From: Burkholderiales bacterium
GTDB taxonomy: Bacteria > Pseudomonadota > Gammaproteobacteria > Burkholderiales > SHXO01
Direction: 5' to 3'
Length of the DNA stretch: 6,070 nucleotides
Assembly: GCA_026125625.1 (NCBI GenBank)
Contig: JAHCKU010000202.1
Coordinates: 1-6,070 of the forward strand
Position 1 is the stretch's first letter; each line of letters starts with the position of its first letter. A model generated the notes under the pieces. It worked only from the letters and a program-made list of their open reading frames with translations. It was not told the origin of the DNA and did no database searches. Position numbers and translations under genes: made by a program. Positions 1 to 5,811 of this stretch are shown piece after piece.

Positions 1-24
1 CACCACTGCTCGTGCATTGTCCAT
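1..24 (-). CDS. 5' end of an unidentified gene, cut by the window edge
   Basis: An ATG at 24-22 on the minus strand is preceded by a good Shine-Dalgarno stretch (GGAGGG, about four bases upstream). It opens a frame reading MDNARAVV before the window ends. Eight residues are too few to name a family. It is the next gene downstream of hslR on the same strand, after a gap of about 218 bases holding a possible promoter and a hairpin, so it probably has its own transcription start. The call rests only on the ribosome binding site and the start codon. Confidence 0.45.
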
Positions 25-242
25 GTTGCCCTCCGTCTGCCGTCAGCGCCTGCCGGGTGGCGCGCTGCGAAAAAGAATTGCTCGATTCCCCCTCCCGCTG
101 CGAGCAGCCGGGGGAGATGCGAGCGTGTGCCGCCGGGGTCCTGCATTCACCATCACCGGCTCCTGATTCGGATGAGGGGCTTGTTCGGCCCTGAGCCTGG
201 TTCTGCCGGCGGGGAATTATAACGCTGCGCTTGTGCGATGCA
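25..242 (-). promoter_or_regulatory. Long leader between hslR and the next gene
   Basis: No convincing gene lies here on either strand. Just after the hslR stop, the minus strand carries a perfect TATAAT (plus-strand ATTATA at 216-221), without a good -35 box at 16-18 bases. If it is used, the downstream gene would have a leader of roughly 185 nucleotides. That leader would contain the hairpin at 89-116 and a U-rich stretch. I could not match the leader to a known riboswitch class by eye. Confidence 0.3.
70..116 (-). terminator. Hairpin followed by U-rich stretch (terminator or attenuator candidate)
   Basis: A stem forms from GCTGC (97-101) and GCAGC (104-108), extended after one mismatch by CCTCC (91-95) against GGGGG (110-114) with one G-T wobble. 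Downstream on the minus strand, about a dozen bases after the stem, comes TTCTTTTT (70-77). The gap between stem and T-tract is longer than in a standard intrinsic terminator. It lies about 125 bases past the hslR stop and within the leader of the next gene, so it could terminate hslR transcripts or attenuate the next gene. Confidence 0.3.
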
Positions 243-644
243 TCATCCGACGTCGGAGTCGTCCCGGAGACGGTCCAATTGCCGGCGTGCGCGCTTGGTC
301 GGCCGGCCCTGGATGAAGCTGGATGGATCGCGCGGCGACCTGGTCGCTCGTGCCATTTCGCGTCGGGCACAGCTCTCCGGTGTTTCCTGGAACAGGAGAG
401 CAGCCAACGCCGCCGAGCCGCGCTTATCCGAAAGGGCGGTTACATGCACCGTATAGTCGGATCCGGGCGTGCGTATCTGCAACTCGTCTCCCACGCGCAG
501 GCCCTTTGCCGGCTTGATGCGTGCACCGTTGAGGACGACCTTCCCGCTTTCGACTGCGTCGGCTGCCAGGGAGCGCGTCTTGAAGAAGCGGGCCGCCCAA
601 AGCCACTTATCAACGCGGATGCGCTCGTCGCCAGCGTCACTCAT
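243..644 (-). CDS. hslR: Heat shock protein 15 (Hsp15), S4-domain RNA-binding protein
   Basis: The product is 133 residues, the same length as Escherichia coli Hsp15. In the known family this protein binds 50S subunits carrying a stalled nascent chain after heat shock and helps free them for recycling. The S4 RNA-binding fold begins at about residue 9 (IRVDKWLWAARFFKTR) and runs through ESGKVVLNG (32-40) and the VGDEL turn (51-55). The basic C-terminus carries GRPTKRARRQLD (113-124), typical of Hsp15. The ATG at 644-642 is chosen because family members begin just before the S4 helix, and GGAGG lies ten bases upstream. The start codon overlaps the stop of an upstream mini-frame (ATGA). The gene follows hslO as in other gammaproteobacteria, but two extra truncated hslR starts separate them. 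The longer upstream frame reads through the repeat spacer and is not the start. Confidence 0.93.
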   Translation of the reverse strand: MSDAGDERIRVDKWLWAARFFKTRSLAADAVESGKVVLNGARIKPAKGLRVGDELQIRTPGSDYTVHVTALSDKRGSAALAALLFQETPESCARREMARATRSPRDPSSFIQGRPTKRARRQLDRLRDDSDVG

Positions 645-766
645 GCGGTCATCGCCTCCGGGCGGCCCTCGCGCGCCTGCCCGCGCCCTGCTGCGCACTC
701 CGAGTCCGGCGCGCCCGCCCACAACCATTTGTCGATGCGCGTACGCTCGTCGCCAGCATCACTCAC
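641..766 (-). pseudogene. Truncated hslR start, middle copy (41-residue mini-frame)
   Basis: The frame starts at GTG (766-764), with GGAGG ten bases upstream. It encodes 16 Hsp15-like residues (VSDAGDERTRIDKWLW), then 25 residues unrelated to Hsp15 that come from the spacer, and stops at TGA (643-641). That stop overlaps the ATG of intact hslR by four bases (ATGA), a layout that usually allows translational coupling. The S4 fold is not completed, so the peptide cannot be Hsp15. I regard it as a severed gene start. It keeps a start codon, ribosome binding site and open frame, so translation is possible. Confidence 0.6.
660..720. repeat. Imperfect inverted repeat within the hslR spacer
   Basis: GGGCGG (660-665) pairs with CCGCCC (715-720), and GCGCGCC (671-677) pairs with GGCGCGC (708-714). 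This leaves a five-base bulge (666-670) and a loop of about 30 bases. The second spacer (782-842) carries the same arms with one base change at 834 that weakens the inner stem. The paired arms give a hairpin-like body reminiscent of small palindromic mobile repeats, though I cannot assign it to a known family. Confidence 0.6.
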
Positions 767-888
767 GCGGTCATCACCTCCGGGCGGCCCTCGCGCGCCT
801 GCCCGCGCCCTGCTGCGCACTCCGAGTCCGGCGTGCCCGCCCACAACCACTTATCAATCCGGATACGGTCGTCTCCGCTCTTGCTCAC
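763..888 (-). pseudogene. Truncated hslR start, hslO-proximal copy, probably the original
   Basis: The frame starts at GTG (888-886), twelve bases after the hslO stop, with a GAGGG stretch upstream. It encodes VSKSGDDRIRIDKWLW and then 25 spacer-derived residues, and ends at TGA (765-763). That stop overlaps the GTG of the next copy by four bases (GTGA). Its place directly behind hslO is where hslR should start in an undisturbed hslO-hslR pair, so it is likely the native start cut off by the insertion. Its first residues differ from the intact copy at several positions (D3K, A4S, E7D). Confidence 0.6.
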
Positions 889-900
889 GCCGTCATGCCC

Positions 901-1770
901 TCAATGTCGCGTGGCGGTGGGGGGTGTGACCACGTCCGCTGCGAAGATCTGCTCGGCGTCGACCACGTCGAAGGCGTAGTGACGATTGCAGAACTCGCAG
1001 CCGACCTCGACCTTCCCGCGCTCTTCGAGGATGCCGTGGACCTCTTCGCGCCCGAGCATGCGCAGCATGTTGACCACGCGGTCGCGCGAGCAGGAGCAGC
1101 GGAAGCTGACGATGCGCGGCTCGAACAGCCGCAGGTCCTCCTCGTGAAACAGCCTGCGCACCATCTCCCGCGCCGGTAGTTGCAGCAATTCTTCGCGCTT
1201 GAGCGTCTCCGCCAGGATCACTGCCCGCTTCCAGCCCTCTTCGTCCTGTTTGCTGCCCGGAACCCGTTGCAGGAGCATCCCCGTTGCCTGCTCGGCATCG
1301 GCAGCGAGCCACAGGCGCGTCTCGAGTTGCTCCGAGGTGGCCATGTAGTGCTCCAGGACGGACGAGACGCTGTCCCCGGAGAGCTCGACCACGCCTTGGT
1401 AGGTCTGCGTCAGGTCGGTCGGGGCGATGGTGATGACGAAGCGGCCGTCTCCCAGCAGCTCGCGGAATCCGCCGGCCAGCTGTGCCTGCTCTTCCCATTT
1501 CGCGGTTGCACGCATGGTCTGTTCGCTGGTGCACTCCACCACCAGCAGCTTCACCGGGCCGCTGCCCTGGACCTGGAGGATGAGCGATCCATCGAACTTC
1601 AACGTGGCGGACAGCAGCGCTGCGGCCGCCATCAGCTCGCCCAGCACATCGCGCAGGCGCTCCGGGTAGTCGTGGCGTTCCAGCACCGCACGCCAGGTCG
1701 CGTTCAGGTGGACGATCTCGCCCCGTACCGGCATGTGCTCGAAGATGAATCGTTGAAGAGAATCGCTCAC
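901..1770 (-). CDS. hslO: Hsp33, redox-regulated molecular chaperone
   Basis: The product is 289 residues, near the usual 290-295 for Hsp33. This cytosolic holdase is switched on by oxidative unfolding: four cysteines bind zinc when reduced and form disulfides under oxidative stress combined with heat. The cysteines are present as CSC (225, 227) and CEFC (258, 261) near the C-terminus, matching the family CxC and CxxC pair. The N-terminus SDSLQRFIFEHMPVRGEIV and GELMAAAALLSATLKFDG (44-61) are typical of the core domain. The start is GTG at 1770-1768, where family homology begins, with AGGA about eight bases upstream. A TTG 36 codons further upstream overlaps the previous stop but would add residues unlike the family. 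The gene lies 104 bases after the acyl-CoA synthetase, with a palindrome in the gap. Its stop is twelve bases before the first truncated hslR start. Confidence 0.95.
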   Translation of the reverse strand: MSDSLQRFIFEHMPVRGEIVHLNATWRAVLERHDYPERLRDVLGELMAAAALLSATLKFDGSLILQVQGSGPVKLLVVECTSEQTMRATAKWEEQAQLAGGFRELLGDGRFVITIAPTDLTQTYQGVVELSGDSVSSVLEHYMATSEQLETRLWLAADAEQATGMLLQRVPGSKQDEEGWKRAVILAETLKREELLQLPAREMVRRLFHEEDLRLFEPRIVSFRCSCSRDRVVNMLRMLGREEVHGILEERGKVEVGCEFCNRHYAFDVVDAEQIFAADVVTPPTATRH

Positions 1771-1821
1771 TGGAGGCTTCCTGAATGACAGGGCTGCAAG
1801 CGTCAGGGAAGCTTTGAACGA

Positions 1822-1838
1822 GCATCGCATTGCGATGC
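1822..1838. promoter_or_regulatory. Perfect palindrome upstream of hslO
   Basis: GCATCGC and GCGATGC form perfect seven-base arms around ATT, in the 104-base gap before hslO and about 50 bases upstream of its GTG. It could be an operator for a dimeric regulator or an RNA hairpin in the hslO leader. No T-tract follows on the minus strand, so it is not an intrinsic terminator. Confidence 0.4.
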
Positions 1839-1874
1839 GGGTCGCCTCTTCAAGCGCTTCCCGGGTGGTAGCCG

Positions 1875-3530
1875 TCAAGATGGGGGCGGCGGTGCCTCGC
1901 GCAAGATACGTCGTTGCACTTTACCCGTGGTGGTGAGCGGCAGCTCATCCACGAAGTCGATCAGCTTCGGATACTGATACGGCGCCAGGCGCTCGCGCAC
2001 GTGTTGGCGAATCGACTGCTCCACCTGCGTCGAGCGTTCGAACCCCGCACGCAGAACGATGAATGCCTTGATCAGCGCGCCGCGCTCGGTATCGGGCACG
2101 CCCACCACCGCGGCGTTCATCACCGCCGGGTGCTTGACCAGGCAGTCCTCGATTTCCGAGGGGCCGATGCGATAACCCGCGCTCTTGATGACGTCGTCGG
2201 TGCGGCCCTTGTACCAGAGGAAGTCGTGCTCGTCGCGCACGGCCAGATCGCCGGTGCGTCCCCACCCTGCCAGGAACTTGTCGCGGGTCGCCTGCGGATT
2301 GTTCCAGTACTCCAGAAACACCACCGGATCACCCTCGCGCCATACGGCGATCTCACCCATCTCGCCGGCGGGTACTTCGGCACCGTGCTCGTCGATGAGG
2401 CGAATGCGGTGACCGGGATAGGGCCGGCCCATGGCACCGGGGCGGGGGTCGAACAGGGCGCTGCAGCCGCCGATCAGGTAGTTCATCTCGGTCTGACCGA
2501 AGATTTCGTTGATGCGTACCCCCAGCTCATGCCGTGCCCAGTCCGAGACCGCGTCGCCGACCGCTTCCCCACCGCTCATCAGAGAGCGCAACCCGATGTC
2601 GAAGCGCTGATTCGGGTGCGCCACCTCCTTCATCATCATCTTCAGGCCGGTAGGAAAGATGAAGGCATTGCGTACACCGTAGCGCTCGATCAGCGTGAAG
2701 GCGCGCTCGGGATCGAAACGGCCGCGGTAGGCCAGGATCGGCATGCCGAAATACCAGGTCGGCAGCAGCGCATCGAACAGACCTCCGGTCCAGGCCCAGT
2801 CTGCCGGCGACCAGAACATGTCGCCCTGCATCGGGAAGAAATCGTGCGAGCAGGCGAATCCGGGCAGATTGCCGATGAGAGCACGGTGCGGGATGAGGGC
2901 GCCCTTCGACGCGCCGGTGGTGCCGCTGGTATAGATGATCAGCGCCGGGTCGTTGGCCGCGGTCGCCGCTGCCTCGAAGCGCGGCGAGGCGCGCTCGAGC
3001 AAATCGTCCCAAGCCTCCACACCTGCTTCGCGCGCACCAGCCACACCTACCACGCGACGCAGGCCGGGCAGGCGCTCGCGAATGGCCCACAGTCGAGGCA
3101 GCGACTGCGCATCGACGATTGCTGCCGCCACGCCTGCATCGCGCAGGCGATGCTCCAGCGCATCCGGTCCGAACAGATGTGACAGCGGTACGGCGATCGC
3201 CCCCATCTGGAAGATCGCCATGTAGGCGATGGCGGTTTCCGGGCGCTGCGGCAGGATCAGCGCCACGCGCTCGCCGGCTTCGATGCCCAGCGCCCGCAGG
3301 GCGTTGGACAGGCGGTTGGCGCGCACCTGCACGTCCCAGAACGAATAGGCGCCGCGCGTGCCATCCTCGTCCTCGAAATACAACGCGAACTTGTCCCGCT
3401 GCAGCGCATGGCGTCCGCAGCACGCCCAGGCGATGTTGAATGTCTCCGGCACGTTCCAGCGAAACCCACGCACCAGGGTTTCGTAATCCGGAGCATCCCG
3501 CATGGTGTGCAGTTCGTAGCTAGGCATCAT
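1875..3530 (-). CDS. AMP-forming acyl-CoA synthetase (medium-chain acyl/acetyl-CoA synthetase type)
   Basis: The product is 551 residues, a full-length member of the acyl-adenylate-forming family. It should activate a carboxylic acid with ATP to an acyl-AMP and pass it to CoA in the cytosol. The family motifs appear in order: the phosphate-binding loop YTSGTTGASKG (200-210), FPTG (292-295), GQTE (345-348), TGD (426-428), the hinge KGRTDDVIKSAGYRIGPSEIE (441-461), and the catalytic lysine K537 in PLTTTGK. The hinge wording and the N-terminal FNIAWACCGRHA resemble medium-chain acyl-CoA synthetases more than long-chain FadD; the substrate cannot be read from sequence. The ATG at 3530 is preferred (a second ATG follows directly), because the longer frame runs into the preceding glycosyltransferase. 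No strong ribosome binding site is visible, so coupling to the gene 38 bases upstream is plausible. Confidence 0.88.
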   Translation of the reverse strand: MMPSYELHTMRDAPDYETLVRGFRWNVPETFNIAWACCGRHALQRDKFALYFEDEDGTRGAYSFWDVQVRANRLSNALRALGIEAGERVALILPQRPETAIAYMAIFQMGAIAVPLSHLFGPDALEHRLRDAGVAAAIVDAQSLPRLWAIRERLPGLRRVVGVAGAREAGVEAWDDLLERASPRFEAAATAANDPALIIYTSGTTGASKGALIPHRALIGNLPGFACSHDFFPMQGDMFWSPADWAWTGGLFDALLPTWYFGMPILAYRGRFDPERAFTLIERYGVRNAFIFPTGLKMMMKEVAHPNQRFDIGLRSLMSGGEAVGDAVSDWARHELGVRINEIFGQTEMNYLIGGCSALFDPRPGAMGRPYPGHRIRLIDEHGAEVPAGEMGEIAVWREGDPVVFLEYWNNPQATRDKFLAGWGRTGDLAVRDEHDFLWYKGRTDDVIKSAGYRIGPSEIEDCLVKHPAVMNAAVVGVPDTERGALIKAFIVLRAGFERSTQVEQSIRQHVRERLAPYQYPKLIDFVDELPLTTTGKVQRRILREAPPPPS

Positions 3531-3568
3531 TCGCGCTGGATCAATGAGTCGATGGTACCGCGTCGAGA

Positions 3569-5218
3569 CTACTCTTTGCGGTAAAGACGGAACAGCTCCC
3601 TGCGCTCGCCCGGCCGGGTGCCTTCCCAGATTTGCCGCCATCCGGGTCCCGGCGCATGCATGGCATTGCGTTGACCCTGCACCAGGAGCAGATCGCAGCC
3701 CTCACGTACCGCCGAAGGCTGGGGCCTGGCGACGATGCCTGCGAAGTAGTGCAGCAGCGCATGCTGCGGCTGACCCAGGTTGTAGCTCGCCACGCAGGCT
3801 CGATCGTCCCCCATGGCGGCTCGTATCGAAGCGGCGACCGGGCGGTAGCTCCTGGCCATGTCCGCATACCCGATGAACATGACCCAGGCCAGCGCCCAGG
3901 TCACGGCCACGCCGGCCGACCATCCCATGAGGGCGCGTTCCCGGCAATGACGCAGGGCCTTCACCAGCCCGATCCAGAGCAGGGTCAAGGCGAGTGCCAG
4001 GATGAGCACCACGACGTTGAAATCCGGCACATAGGCCGGCTGCTGGCGCAGCCAGTGGCGATGGCGTGCAGCGGGAAAGCCCAGCTCCAGCGCGCTCCAC
4101 TCGAACCATCCCATGAGCACCATGATCGACCCGAACAGTATCGAGAACGACCAGAAGGCGTTCGAGGCTCCGCGACGCAGTGCCTGCAGTCCGGGCACCG
4201 CCAGTACTGCCAGCGGTACGAGCAGGGGCAGCGCCTCGCGCTGGCGGACGTTGCCATCCAGGGATAGCAGCAGCGCGATGCTGGCGATGAGGACGATGCA
4301 CACTGCGAACACCGGGCGCGTCCACAGCTCGCGGCGTCCCACCCATACGGCCCACAGTGCGAGCGGCAGTGCCGGGAATGCGAACCAGGGCAGCACGCCC
4401 AGCAGATAGGCGAGCGTGACCGGCATGCGTCCCAGCGTGCTGGCGAAGCGTGCGGGGCCGCTGACCGCCAGCCAGGCGTTGAAAGCCTCCGGTGCGGTCC
4501 GATACAGCAGCGCCGGCCAGATCACCAGCCACGGCAGCAGGGCCAGTAAGGCCACCACGCCGGCCAGCGCGTAAGTCCGGGTGCGCCACTGCGTGCACAG
4601 CAGCGGCAGCAGCAGCGCGCTGACGCCGAAGGCACCCACCGCCAGCAGTCCGTCGGAAAGGAAGCCGATACCCGCTGCGCAGCCCAGCGCCATACCGCCG
4701 GCGATCGACCTGCGACGCGCCAGCGAGATGCCGTACAGGCCCAGCGCGAAGGCCATGATCTGCGCGCTATCCGGGCTCAGCGCATGCGCCGGCGGAATCA
4801 GCCCGACGCAGCCCAGGAGTGCGAGCGGGCCGAGCCAGGCGGCACTCGCGCCCACCAGCTCGCGCACTGCCAGCGCCATCAGCAGAAACGCCAGCGCCAT
4901 GTACAGGCCGCTCGCAAGTCGTGCGGCATCGTGCAGCGGGAGCAGGTCGTCGAGTGCGACGCTCAGTGCGGCGGCCGTCAGGTGATAGAGCGGAAAGGCA
5001 TCCGGATAAGGCGCGCCGGCCAGCGTCGGGACGATCCAGTCGCCGGTTTGGACGATGTGCGCGACCAGGGCGATGCTGATCGCTTCGTCCGGTTTCCACG
5101 GGTCATGGCCGATCAGCCCCGGCACGATCCACAGCAGTGCGATCAGGCAGGTGAACGCCAGTGGATGCGCAAGAATGAGCTGGCCTATTTTTCTTGGGCC
5201 TGTGTTGACGTCCGACAT
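3569..5218 (-). CDS. Polytopic membrane glycosyltransferase, ArnT/PMT-like
   Basis: The product is 549 residues with many hydrophobic segments (for example around 13-37, 104-120, 126-142, 190-207, 216-239, 268-294, 303-320, 331-344, 355-371, 400-420 and 433-450) and a soluble C-terminal part from about 455. The first periplasmic loop carries GHDPWKPDEA (37-46). The acidic residues D39, D44 and E45 match the position of the catalytic loop in lipid-linked sugar transferases of the GT39/GT83 kind. REALPLLVPLAVLA (327-340) resembles the family's conserved arginine-leucine-proline segment. Such enzymes move a sugar from an undecaprenyl-phosphate carrier to lipid A, a protein or another envelope acceptor. 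No arn cluster is nearby, so calling it arnT is not justified. It starts at ATG 5218 with a weak ribosome binding site, downstream of the rpmE terminator. Confidence 0.8.
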   Translation of the reverse strand: MSDVNTGPRKIGQLILAHPLAFTCLIALLWIVPGLIGHDPWKPDEAISIALVAHIVQTGDWIVPTLAGAPYPDAFPLYHLTAAALSVALDDLLPLHDAARLASGLYMALAFLLMALAVRELVGASAAWLGPLALLGCVGLIPPAHALSPDSAQIMAFALGLYGISLARRRSIAGGMALGCAAGIGFLSDGLLAVGAFGVSALLLPLLCTQWRTRTYALAGVVALLALLPWLVIWPALLYRTAPEAFNAWLAVSGPARFASTLGRMPVTLAYLLGVLPWFAFPALPLALWAVWVGRRELWTRPVFAVCIVLIASIALLLSLDGNVRQREALPLLVPLAVLAVPGLQALRRGASNAFWSFSILFGSIMVLMGWFEWSALELGFPAARHRHWLRQQPAYVPDFNVVVLILALALTLLWIGLVKALRHCRERALMGWSAGVAVTWALAWVMFIGYADMARSYRPVAASIRAAMGDDRACVASYNLGQPQHALLHYFAGIVARPQPSAVREGCDLLLVQGQRNAMHAPGPGWRQIWEGTRPGERRELFRLYRKE

Positions 5219-5352
5219 CTGCCTGGTTGCGTGGTCGAGAGCCGGCTCCGGGCCGCATCGCTGCGGCGGTTCCGACGATGCGCTAGTCTAAATCGTCTGC
5301 GCGTGGAGACGCCGGAGAGCAGGGGCCCGCTGTTCACGAGCGGAAGGGAGAA
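5219..5352 (-). promoter_or_regulatory. Spacer upstream of the glycosyltransferase, likely promoter region
   Basis: The rpmE terminator ends just upstream, so the glycosyltransferase and the genes behind it need a promoter in these 134 bases. A weak -10-like TAGACT lies about 70 bases before the start codon (plus-strand AGTCTA at 5284-5289). No convincing -35 box accompanies it. No small gene is apparent. Confidence 0.25.
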
Positions 5353-5380
5353 ACAAAAAAGGCAGCCCGTGGCTGCCTTT
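5353..5380 (-). terminator. Intrinsic terminator after rpmE
   Basis: On the minus strand a perfect seven-base stem, GGCAGCC (5377-5371) and GGCTGCC (5367-5361), encloses the three-base loop ACG. It is followed directly by six T residues (5360-5355). It lies 21 bases past the rpmE stop, which separates rpmE from the glycosyltransferase transcript. Confidence 0.93.
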
Positions 5381-5401
5381 CAGCGTGACATGCCGCGGGC
5401 C

Positions 5402-5635
5402 TCAAGCGGCTTTGCCGCCGGCAGTCTTGGCTGCACCTTTGGCGTAGCGCTGGCGGAAACGCTCGACCCTGCCCGCGGTGTCGAGGATTTTCTGTTTGCC
5501 GGTATAGAAGGGATGGCAGGCAGAACAGACTTCGACGTGCAGGTCCCGGCCCATGACGGAACGCGTCTTGAAGCTGTTGCCGCAGCTGCAGACGACGTTG
5601 ATTTCCTTGTAGTCGGGATGGATTCCGGCTTTCAT
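5402..5635 (-). CDS. rpmE: 50S ribosomal protein L31, zinc-binding form
   Basis: The product is 77 residues, the usual size for L31, a large-subunit protein at the bridge to the small subunit. It begins MKAGIHPDYKEINVVCSCGN, a standard L31 start. It carries the four zinc ligands of the C+ form: C16 and C18 (CSC) and C37 and C40 (CSAC). HPFYTGKQKILDTAGRVERF (41-60) is the conserved core, and the tail is alanine- and lysine-rich. The ATG at 5635 is chosen for family fit and for AAGGAGT (5642-5648) seven bases upstream; the frame could be extended upstream, but that would add non-family residues. It lies downstream of rho, an arrangement common in proteobacteria, with its own terminator. Carrying the zinc-binding form implies that a zinc-free paralogue may exist elsewhere in the genome, which cannot be seen here. 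Confidence 0.97.
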   Translation of the reverse strand: MKAGIHPDYKEINVVCSCGNSFKTRSVMGRDLHVEVCSACHPFYTGKQKILDTAGRVERFRQRYAKGAAKTAGGKAA

Positions 5636-5690
5636 GGCATGACTCCTTGATGGCTGCGGGCGATTGCCGACCGCCTCGCGAAAACCGTAA

Positions 5691-5725
5691 ATGATACAGG
5701 ATCGTCGTGCCGTGATCCAGGTAGC
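5691..5725 (-). promoter_or_regulatory. rpmE: Candidate rpmE promoter
   Basis: TATCAT on the minus strand (plus-strand ATGATA, 5691-5696) is a reasonable -10 box about 55 bases before the rpmE start. The region 16-18 bases further upstream reads around TGGATCA, a poor -35. It lies between the leftover rho end and rpmE, so rpmE could be transcribed independently of rho. Confidence 0.35.
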
Positions 5726-5732
5726 GCCGTTC

Positions 5733-5811
5733 CTAGCCACGTTTCATCGAATCGAAGAACTCACCGTTGTTCTTGGTCGCTTTGACCTTGTCGAGCAGGA
5801 ATTCGGTCGCT
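5733..5811 (-). pseudogene. Orphan 3' end of rho, 25 codons plus stop
   Basis: The minus strand reads ATEFLLDKVKATKNNGEF, then FDSMKRG, then TAG (5735-5733). These 25 residues are identical to the C-terminus of the intact rho 154 bases away. Over 79 bases there are six differences: four synonymous base changes (D GAT/GAC, R CGT/CGC, K AAA/AAG, F TTC/TTT) and two in the stop codon (TAG against TGA). Upstream of the alanine codon the similarity ends abruptly. It has no start codon and is not a gene by itself. It is best read as the displaced original end of rho, or a captured end from a relative. Confidence 0.88.

Larger units (their letters stand above)
603..888 (-). repeat. Tandem array: three hslR 5' ends with a 122-base period
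   Basis: Three copies of the first 14 hslR codons lie at 603-644 (intact gene), 725-766 and 847-888, exactly 122 bases apart. They are separated by two 80-base GC-rich spacers (645-724 and 767-846) that differ from each other at only two positions. The coding copies differ far more: 9 of 42 bases between the first two, 14 of 42 between the second and third, 12 of 42 between first and third. The encoded peptides stay close: MSDAGDERIRVDKW, VSDAGDERTRIDKW and VSKSGDDRIRIDKW. The copy beside hslO is followed immediately by the hslO end and is probably the original gene start. Confidence 0.93.

Noticed and set aside
12..194. Plus-strand frame of 60 codons near the left edge
   Set aside because: No ribosome binding site and no family resemblance. 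It overlaps the leader and start of the minus-strand gene at the left edge.
645..846. Spacers as remains of a foreign hslO 3' end
   Set aside because: The 15 bases just before each start resemble the native hslO-hslR junction. The rest of the spacer does not match the Hsp33 C-terminus in any frame, so only the short junction piece can be argued to be homologous.
603..888. CRISPR-like repeat and spacer array
   Set aside because: The repeats are coding hslR starts that vary, and it is the intervening spacers that are nearly constant. That is the opposite of a CRISPR array, and no cas genes are present.
603..888. Target-site duplication by an ordinary insertion sequence
   Set aside because: Target duplications are identical when made and are usually short. 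These are at least 42 bases, already diverged at mostly silent or conservative positions, and no transposase frame or terminal repeat pair fits.
1771..1874. Sigma-32 heat-shock promoter before hslO
   Set aside because: A CTTGAA sequence is present on the minus strand, but the only CCCGCAT-like partner is about seven bases away, far too close for a sigma-32 promoter.
1914..3182. Long plus-strand frame of 422 codons
   Set aside because: It lies antisense to the well-supported acyl-CoA synthetase and shows no recognisable motifs. Long antisense frames are expected in GC-rich DNA.
4784..5650. Plus-strand frame of 288 codons
   Set aside because: It runs antisense across the glycosyltransferase start, the rpmE terminator and rpmE, so it is a shadow of real genes.
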